Assembly: GCA_037178625.1 (NCBI GenBank)
Contig: CM074129.1
Location: forward strand, 868,001 to 932,000
DNA: 64,000 bases
Reading direction: 5' to 3'
Source of the DNA: Skeletonema tropicum
Taxonomy: Eukaryota; Bacillariophyta; Thalassiosirophyceae; Thalassiosirales; Thalassiosiraceae
The notes under the pieces are model-generated. The model did not search any database. It was not told the origin of the DNA and saw nothing but the letters and a program-made list of their open reading frames with translations. The number at the start of each line of letters is the position of its first letter. Within the stretch, counting starts at the first letter, position 1. Of this stretch, positions 56,666 to 64,000 are shown piece after piece. The position numbers and the translations under genes were made by a program.

Positions 56666-57531
56666 GATTTGGTGGAGCGCTGTTGCGTTTTATGCGAGAT
56701 CTGTGCGGCGGATTCGTTGGGTGCGGTGCTTTGCTCTGAATTACTTCCGGAACTTAAACTTGAAGTGTTGGGATTTTCCCCCCTCCTATCCCCGCTGAAA
56801 TGCCCATTTTGATTGTCATTTAGATGCTATATCTTATGATTTAGATCTAAAAATCGCTTGATTTGTGCTAGAAAGGACTTTTCCAGGCTAATTAAGTCAG
56901 ATTGTCGATGAGCTTCTTCGTTCTTTCCGGTGTGCATCCCCGTCACCATCTATTTTCTTCATTTTTTCTCTGAGTGACGTGGTAAACTTCGTTACTTAAG
57001 GAATTAGTACACTTGATTCCAATCGTCTTACGTCACAAAGTACCAGAAGTCAGGTGTTGGCAAAATCCAATGAACAAAAAAGTATTTAAGTTCATGCAGC
57101 AAGTACTCAGGTCGACATTGGCTCAATTACATTATCTGCCGAGTCGTCTATTGATGCAAGTCTAAATAGACGCCGACGTTGGTTGCCGACGTGTTTGCAT
57201 TTGAATAACTGCCGATCTTTGGCCACGTACTGATCAATACGTCAGTTCTTAACTCCACGTCGACGTCTTGTGTTGAGCTGAATCTTTTTGTCGACGTGTT
57301 GTCGATGTGTTGAACCACAAGATCTTGTGTTGCCGACGTAGCTTACGAAGGAACTCGTTTACTTCATGACGTGGTTGGTTATTGATTGCATTGTTCTCTG
57401 CTGATTATTGCGCTGGTGCGTTGGCGACGGTTATGTAGGCAGTTTGTACGTTGTCGAGCCGTTCAACAGCTCTCATAAATTATGCATTGCATCATTTACA
57501 TCATCACATTTCTACATTGTCCGAATAAATA
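56666..57531. promoter_or_regulatory. Bidirectional promoter region of element X
   Basis: 866 bp between the divergent starts of gene 1 and gene 2, and the only large non-coding interval of X without the palindrome. It holds five copies of G-Y-CGACGT at 57172, 57185, 57259, 57290 and 57332, including the perfect palindrome ACGTCGACGT (57257-57266). CGACGT contains the ACGT core recognised by bZIP proteins. Clustered binding sites for a shared regulator are a reasonable inference. No gene is seen. Confidence 0.5.
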
Positions 57532-59595
57532 ATGAAGTTTGGCAACACAAATCCAGTTATATCCACCGTTGGTAGTAATGGTAAGGGCTTCCGTGCCGTG
57601 CGGAATCGGAGCAATGTCGATGCACGTCTTACTTCGTCAGGGGTCAAGACTGCCGCTAAACCGTCGGCTCCTGTCATTGCATTGAGCGTAACAGACATCA
57701 ATTGGCGTTTGGTGCGTACCGACGATCGTATCTTCTCGCTGCTAGCGTCTGTTGCATTAGGCGATGGGTTTGACGTTGCCAAGTTGGAGAAGGAACAACT
57801 GCTCTTTTCTGCTCTTTCCGTCTTTGAAGTCGGGTCAATCAAGTACATCCTGAATGAACTGTCTGAACATTACCCGAATGTCCCAGTTGGTAAGACTGAT
57901 TCTACTGACAAAGATGATCTGGTGTCTGCAGCGGTCAACTTCTTAATGTTTGCCGCTATTGCTCAGAAAGGAGGTACAAGCCAAGCGCCGTACACTTCAA
58001 ATTGTGAGCATTTTTGGTAAGAGAGAAGGTTAACCTTCGTGTGGTTCAATGATTTTGGTATTTTTGTTCATTGTACCGTTTTACAAATTCTGTCTTTCCT
58101 TTTTACTTACAAGTTTTTTTTTCAACCTTCAACTTCACACCAGTGATGAGAACGGGAAACTTGTACTTGAAGACAAAACTCATTCGGGCTCCCGTGATCA
58201 ACCTGTTCAAGATGATGATGAACCGGATTTGTCCGAGAAAGGTGCTGTCACGAAAAAGTCTAAACCGGTACCTGTCCGAGAGAAGGCCTCTCCTGATTCA
58301 ACTATCATGTGAGTTTATTTTGTGTGCATGTGCACTGCCGCACTAAGTATCGCTTGCTTATTGAATCATTTTAGTATAATCGATCACTGAACAATTTTAC
58401 CTAATAAATAAATGCAACTGCCTTCTACATAGCGAGAATGAGTGGGTTGATTACACCCATTCAGATCTCTCGGATGGATGGAAAAGGAAGAGTATCAAGC
58501 GTAAGGGCGGCAAATCCCGCGGAACTATTTACCACCATTACCTCTCCCCTGACAACAAAGTTTTCAAGAGTTTGACGCGAGCGAAGGCACATTCCTCTCC
58601 ATCGAACGTCACTGAGACTGCTCCTCCCTCGTCTAAGTCGAATGGCAATCCTAATGACTTCGTTGATACTGTTGATTTGATTGCAAGAGGTGATATTGCT
58701 GATAGTGTACAACGACTCAGGAAACTCGTTGTAAATGAGTATCAAGAAACTTTTTCTGTTACGGACGATGTTGACAATTTGGCAATGTCGAAATTAGCAA
58801 AGAAGATGCGATTGAAACAAATCATTACAGCTGGTGCGGATCATGTTCAGAGGCCGACCGGTGACAAGTTGGTACCGAGGAACACTTTTAGTATCCTCCA
58901 CGCACTCGCTTGTGTAGTTGATAACGTGGCTCTCAACACAGAGGAGAAACTGCTGCCGTTCGTCGCTGATGTCATGTATATGGCTGCGAATGAACCCTTC
59001 TATCCTCGTATCAAAAGAGTGATGGACGAATTCATTTATGAATGCGAATACTCATACAACAAAGTACATCGCTCGATTGACTGGTATTTCACATTGCTCG
59101 ATGTATTGAGCACAATCATGTGTCTTGAAATTTGTGTGCTGCTGCCACCTGATGGATGCCATGGAGAAAGCGGTGAAACGAGGATTGTTTCCTTCGCTCC
59201 AGGCGGAGGAAACCTGCACTGTGCAAAGGTAAGTGTGCTCTGAAGATGAAAGTTGTCTCTCACACTGAATTCAGTGCAGTTGTGTATTCCGCCATCTTCT
59301 TTGGTAAAACTGTGCGGTGCACAATTTTGCAAATTGAAACAAAATCTTACGCTGGGTAACCTCACTGTATTCCGCCATCGACTTTGGTAAAACTGTGCAG
59401 TGCACAATTTTGCAAATTGAAACAATCGAACACTGTTAACCCCACTGCTAACACAACCTACCGCCACTATTAATTCTCACCTCCCAGCAAAAGCTCCGAG
59501 GATATAAGTGGTGTCCAAACATTGGTGAAAATGTCACTGAACTGGATGACAAGCAAAAGGCTCATCAGCATACAAGAGGCGGTGCACGAGATTGA
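57532..59595 (+). CDS. Element X gene 2: protein with MBD-like domain (four exons)
   Basis: Exons 57532-58016, 58144-58308, 58433-59228 and 59488-59595 give 517 residues. All introns are GT-AG (GTAAGA, GTGAGT, GTAAGT donors) and all phases agree. Around residues 217-265, spanning the start of exon 3, is D-G-W-K-R followed by R-K-G-G-K-S-R-G and Y-L-S-P-D. This spacing fits a methyl-CpG-binding (MBD/TAM) domain. N- and C-terminal parts have no known motif; the linker before the domain is acidic and lysine-rich. A chromatin- or DNA-reading role for the element is inferred. The last exon overlaps the helicase start by 65 bp in another frame, so the two may be alternative splice products or the last exon may be wrong. 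Confidence 0.55.
59283..59425. repeat. Direct repeat carrying two element palindromes
   Basis: A 60-bp segment starting TGTATTCCGCCATC occurs at 59283-59342 and again at 59366-59425 with three differences seen. Each contains a dyad of the form GGTAAAACTGTGC-nnT-GCACAATTTTGC. It lies in the last intron of gene 2, just upstream of the helicase start, and could act on helicase expression. Confidence 0.65.
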
Positions 59596-62326
59596 TAGGC
59601 TGAGTTTAACACTCTGTTCAGATGTGATCACTTACGTGTCGGTTCAGAATTGTCTGAAGCTACGAAAATCATCCGACCCTAAGCCAAACGACTTGGTCTA
59701 TAGCTATGCAAGCAGGGAGGAAAAGTACAGCAAACTGACCTTGGATCAGTACTTTTACAAGGAGTGGTGTAGGAAAAAGTTCATGATAGACCCTGACAGC
59801 AATAGACGCATGAACAGGATACTCATCGCCAAAGGACTCAATTGCAGACCACGTTACCCGGTGGACTACGATTATGCAAGAGGAATGTTGTTACTTCACA
59901 AGCCATGGAGCTTCGACAAACCACTTAATTTACGCGACAGACAGAGAACAATCAATACATTCAAGTTGATGCTGCAGAAAAGACAGGTCCCTACAAGTGT
60001 TTGGACCGAATACCAGAGAGCTGTTAGATACGCGCAAGAAAAAAGGATCGAATGTGTGGCAAGAAAAGGGACAATTCAAGCAGATGTCAACATTGACGAG
60101 CTCGACGATGACGAGGTAGATCAACACCTGAATCATTTGCACTCGACCCAACTCTCTGATAGGAAAGTGGATGAGTTACTTTTGGGGGGCAAGAAAATCG
60201 ACGTAGGATTGAATCACGATTGGTCGAAGAGCTCGTTTGATGGAGAAAGAGACGTAACAATACCAGGGGAGGAGTACACAGTCAAACTCAGAGAGCAACG
60301 TGCCAGAGCCATGATGGACGATCATTCAGGCGCAACAATACCCACGAAATCTGACGGATCAAGTTACAACATCGAGGAACTGTCCGAGGAACAGGCGATG
60401 ATCGTACTCGCCACTGTCGATACTGTGGTGAAATTCCTTGATAATGACGAGGATTACAAGCCGCTACGAGCAACAATTACAGGAATGGGTGGGTGCGGGA
60501 AATCGCTGGTAATTAACACCATCATTTCCATCATCAGGAAGCTGACCGATTCGAACAAGACAGTCCAGGTTGCTGCTCCTTCAGGCAGCGCAGCGTACAA
60601 CGTCAAAGGGTGCACGCTGCACTCACTTCTGGGAATTAACGTACAGGTACCTTACAAATCATTGGACGCAAAAAGAAGAGAAGAAATGTGCAATAAACTG
60701 AAAGAGCTGCTCGTACTGATGGTCGATGAAAGAAGCATGTTGGGCTCACACGTAACATTCGGTGCAGAGGAGCATGTGAGAGATTGCGCATTTAATGGGC
60801 ACAATAAACGGGAGAGGTGGGGCGGTGTCCCGGTTGTGTTGTTCTTCGGTGACGACTACCAGCTGCCACCGTCCAACAAGGGGGGAGCAATAAACGGCTA
60901 CCACGAATACCACAACAACGATAGGCCAAAAACAATGACAGGAAAGAGTAAAAACAATCAAATATGCGATTACGAGGGTAGCAAAATCTTGACTGAGATG
61001 ATGACGGATGTGGTCTTCATGTTGACGAAGAATTTTAGAGCAAAAGACAAGGAGGATAGCGATCTCATGAACAGGATGAGAGTGGGGAACCAGACTGATG
61101 AGGATGCAAAGCGCCTGATCAAACTACACATAGACGAACTCGGAAAATATCATCCAAAACTGAGGGAAGAGGTAGAAAATGACCCAAAGACGTTGTGGGT
61201 ATACGCGAAACGGGACGATATGTCCCAGAAAAATGTAGACATGCTGATCAAAACACACGAACGACTGAAAGTACCAATAGCTAGGCTCAGGTGTCAATTC
61301 AGCAGCAGGATGGCGGGCAATAACACAGCATACCAGTCGCACTTTTACGGCAGGAGGCTATTCTACACCTTTGATGTGTGCGTAGGTGCACATGTTTGCT
61401 TGGAGTCAGCCAACATCGATCCCAACTCAGGATTGTACGTCTCAGCTATTGGGGTAGTTGTCGAGATCGTTTACGATAAGGATCGCTCCGTTGGACCAAA
61501 CGGTAAAGGTGAGGTTAGCCTACCGAAGTACATTGTTGTGGATTTCCCTACATACAAACCACCACCAGGCGAGGACCCATGGGACAAGAACAACCCAACG
61601 GTGAGTAAAAGTTGACACACGAAAGACACAAGACAATTGCCACTCTCTGCGAAAACACTACTAACTCATTTCATACTGATACAAATGCATCCTACCCCAA
61701 CTTATTGCGCACAGCACGTGCCAATCCCACCCTACGAGCAGATTTGCAACAGAGGATGCTGCACCGCATTATTCATGCCATTGCAAATTGCCTACGCCAT
61801 CACCATCCACCGCTGTCAAGGACTCGAAGCTGGATTCGACAAAGGAGACCGCTGGAACCGCATGATAATAGATCCAGCAGATGAGTTGTGGGAGATTAGC
61901 AAGTTTCTTGGAACAATGTACGTGGCTACCAGCAGAGGCAAAACACTTGGCTCCAAAGATCAAGCATACCCGTCGGACAGTGCCATATACTGGACCGGAA
62001 GCAACATTTCAACGAACCGATTAAAAAATTGCAAGAGAAAGCAAAATGGCCAGTTCTGCGAATCGTACAAGAAGCGAGCAAATTGGGTGAAATACTTGGA
62101 GGGGAAGGCAGAAGAGTCGAAGACAAGGTATAGCAAGAGAAAGTTGGAAGAAATCACAGAAACATCGTACGCAGCAGCAATCAAGGGCAATTTCATCAAA
62201 GACAGGACAGACCTGACAACCAGGATTACCAACATCATAACCAACCCGAACAAGAAGTGGAAAGAAGCGAAGAAGGATCATGAAATCCCAAGTGATTACT
62301 TCGCAGGATCTTCATCTGGTGATTAG
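59531..62326 (+). CDS. Element X gene 3: PIF1/Helitron-type SF1B DNA helicase (two exons)
   Basis: Exons 59531-61600 and 61715-62326 encode 893 residues; the 114-bp intron is GT-AG, phase 0. Helicase motifs are intact and in order: Walker A G-M-G-G-C-G-K-S (318-325), Walker B V-D-E-R-S (398-402), G-D-D-Y-Q-L-P-P (440-447), T-K-N-F-R, and, in exon 2, H-R-C-Q-G (722-726) and V-A-T-S-R (760-764). The N-terminal 150 residues include S-I-Q-E-A-V and Y-D-Y-A-R-G-M-L-L-L-H-K-P-W, features I associate with the segment between Rep and helicase in Helitron-like proteins. No HUH nuclease motif precedes it. It would unwind DNA 5' to 3' during element replication. The ATG at 59531 was chosen; the frame is open upstream to 59489. 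Confidence 0.85.
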
Positions 62327-62845
62327 TAAAATTGATCACTGCACAGTTTTACAAAACAGACACTTTCTCAACACAAAGAATACAACAACTCAATTAAGCG
62401 TCTGCATCTGGTGATCAGTAAAACATCTGCAAGCGCACGATTCGATATATCAAGCACAGTTTTACAAAAAGACATTTTCTCGTGACGAAGAAAGACAAAA
62501 ACTAAATCGACTAACGCCCGTGTAAAACCTGTATTTCTTTCTCGTACAGACCGATTTAGATGCTCAAAAAGCGCATCTAGTACAGTCAATTTCTCGCTTT
62601 CAACAGGTACTTCTTGCTTTCTACATAGGAACACATACAGATCCTACGCCGGTAGTCTCTACCGAGGACTCTACGTGTCCCTAAAGTAAACCTTCTCACT
62701 AAAAAACACATGTACTGATTCCTACCTATAACTCTGTAGAATAATGGGGGTGAAAAATAATGAATTTTCCCACCTGTAATAGAAGGGCACCTGCGGCCCC
62801 CTATTACGCTGCTCTGCACTCCATGAACGGGGGCCCCGAGGGCCG
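62327..62845. other. Right terminal region of element X
   Basis: 519 bp after the helicase stop. It begins with two palindrome copies (62326-62352 overlapping the stop codon, and a looser 62418-62465). A stem-loop, GTAATAG (62776-62782) with CTATTAC (62801-62807), sits about 40 bp from the end, followed by GGGGGCCCC and the terminal GGCCCCGAGGGCC (62832-62844). No gene is seen. Confidence 0.6.
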
Positions 62846-64000
62846 ATCACATCTTCTCTATCCAGAACACACTCATCATCGTTTTGATAATGAGAGAAGA
62901 GAGAGACCAGCTTATTCCACTTGCGGTGAGAATATTCTGACCTGAAGTTCCCTTTGCTGTCGAGTTCGTCTTCTGGATGAGGGTTGATTTTTGGGCAATA
63001 ATCTAATCGACTAATGGCATCAGCAACGGTATTATCAACACCCTTGATGTACCTAATGTCGGCTCCATACTCATTGAGGAGTAGATTCCATCTCTGCACT
63101 CTGTCAGAGGTGCTGCCTAAGCTGTCTCGAACGAGATTCTGATGATCTGTATAAATCACCAGCTTCTGTCCAAGCAGCATACCTTTGAATTCTTTCAAGA
63201 GTTCGACGATAGAAAGCAATTCAAGTTCCGTCACAGTGTACTTCATTTGCGCGGCAGTTAACTTCCGGCTGAAAAAGGCAATGGGACGGTTATTTTGCGT
63301 AATCACTCCCCCAAGCTGGCGAGTTGAAGCATCAGTAAAGATAGTGAACTCTTCACCGAAGTTCGGGTAGGCCAGGATAACATCTCGGGCGATTACCTTC
63401 TTGATCTCATCAAAAGCATCCTGATGAACCTGCTCCCACCGCCACGGCGGCTTCTTTTTGGTAGAGCGTTTAGTGGTTCCACATTCTCCAACTAGATCAG
63501 TGAGTGGAGCGAGGAGCTGTGTTCTTGACACCCACAGGTCACGGTAATACTGAATAATACCGAGGCAACGTCGAAGATCTTTCACGTTACGAGGTGGTTT
63601 GAGAGCAAGGATAGCGGCGACTTTGGAATGTTGCGGTGCAATTCCTTGTTTGGTGAGATGATACCCAAGGTAATCAATCTCTACGGCTGCGAATTTACTT
63701 TTGGCTGCGTTGACTTGCAGACCAGCGTCGCTTAATTTTTGTAATACCACGTCGAGTTTCTCCAGGTGGTCTTCAAAGGTTCCTTTGGATAGGCAGAGCA
63801 AATCATCAATGTAAGCCTGCACGTAGTCCAACTCAGCAAAGAGTGAACTCATTTTACTTTGGAAGATGTCCGGGCTACAAGCAACTCCCATTGGAAGTCT
63901 TTTGTACCTGTAAATTCCCCAAGGAAATACAATGGCGCAAATCTTCATCGTCTCGAGATCAAGCTTCAAATGGTAATATCCCATATTGAGATCAATCGCT
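62846..64000 (-). CDS. Gypsy copy C: RT-RNase H half of the interrupted pol
   Basis: It continues the copy B element beyond the X insertion: RNase H, then RT from its C-terminal thumb back through Y-I-D-D to M-G-Y-Y-H, running off the window edge. It matches copy A with a constant offset of 12,543 bp and only two base differences noticed over 1,155 bp (near 63414 and 63634). The frame extends leftwards into X by chance up to 62722. Together B and C would restore one open pol frame if X were absent, which shows X inserted into an intact or recently intact element. Confidence 0.9.

Larger units (their letters stand above)
53903..62845. mobile_element. Element X: 8,943-bp multi-gene insert inside the gypsy pol gene
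   Basis: Both borders are fixed by comparison with the uninterrupted copy A. The left flank ends CTCTAT (53902) and the right flank starts ATCACATC (62846), so the only shared bases are AT: either a 2-bp duplication or insertion at an AT dinucleotide. The insert carries three spliced gene models with open frames (54315-56665 minus, 57532-59595 plus, 59531-62326 plus), a repeated palindrome in its non-coding parts, and GGCCCTCGGGGCC, which lies 67 bp inside the left end and inverted at the right terminus. I found no DDE transposase, tyrosine recombinase, HUH Rep or reverse transcriptase in it. It could be a Helitron2-like element lacking a visible Rep, a non-autonomous gene-carrying element, or a new class. 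Confidence 0.85.

Noticed and set aside
58572..59243. Stand-alone gene starting at the ATG at 58572
   Set aside because: The frame is open upstream to a good acceptor at 58432 and includes the MBD-like motif, so it is better modelled as exon 3 of a larger gene.
62722..62845. C-terminal extension of the copy C pol frame
   Set aside because: Same reason: chance read-through into the right end of element X.

Overview
The window looks like nuclear DNA of a diatom, probably a centric, Thalassiosirales-like species. That placement is an inference. The support is: single genes with short GT-AG introns of about 90-145 bp; a plastid pre-sequence with an AF junction (28492-29130); secreted proteins whose signal peptide is followed by a T/S-x-R-G motif; a CAP-domain protein and a zinc-knuckle repeat protein of the kinds common in diatoms and oomycetes; and Ty3/gypsy and LINE-like retroelements. 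Nothing resembles a bacterial operon. There is one 500-N assembly gap (26467-26966).

Layout. 1-5790 is gene-poor, with old duplications, a hairpin array (3661-3838) and one broken coding relic. 5792-7147 is the 5' part of a LINE-like retroelement: an RGG-rich ORF1 followed by an apurinic-type endonuclease. It stops abruptly at a 17.1 kb satellite array (7148-24260) of 30 units of about 595 bp, with several nested higher-order repeats. The right flank (24261-24700) carries a decayed fragment that looks like reverse transcriptase, on the same strand. 24700-28490 holds palindromes, a MITE-like element and the gap.

28492-48475 is the ordinary genic part: a plastid-targeted membrane protein, a GFA/CENP-V-like zinc protein, a Na+/phosphate cotransporter, the splicing factor PLRG1/PRL1, two zinc-knuckle proteins, a secreted beta-helix protein, a multi-pass membrane protein, a secreted CAP protein and an LCMT-GNAT fusion. 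Neighbours are mostly divergent or convergent, as expected in a compact protist genome.

49112-64000 is a nest of mobile elements. A host secreted-protein gene is cut off at 49257 by gypsy copy A (49258-51962, minus strand). The pol frame of copy A is interrupted by the LTR of a second, nearly identical gypsy element. Its body appears as copy B (52283-53902) and copy C (62846 to the window edge), split at exactly one point by an 8,943-bp insert, 'element X' (53903-62845). Element X has at least three spliced genes: a 684-aa protein of unknown function on the minus strand, a 517-aa protein with an MBD-like domain, and an 893-aa PIF1/Helitron-type helicase. An element-specific palindrome recurs in its non-coding intervals, and its subterminal inverted repeat is asymmetric. 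I found no recognisable transposase, Rep or integrase in it. Element X is the best candidate here for a previously undescribed mobile system.
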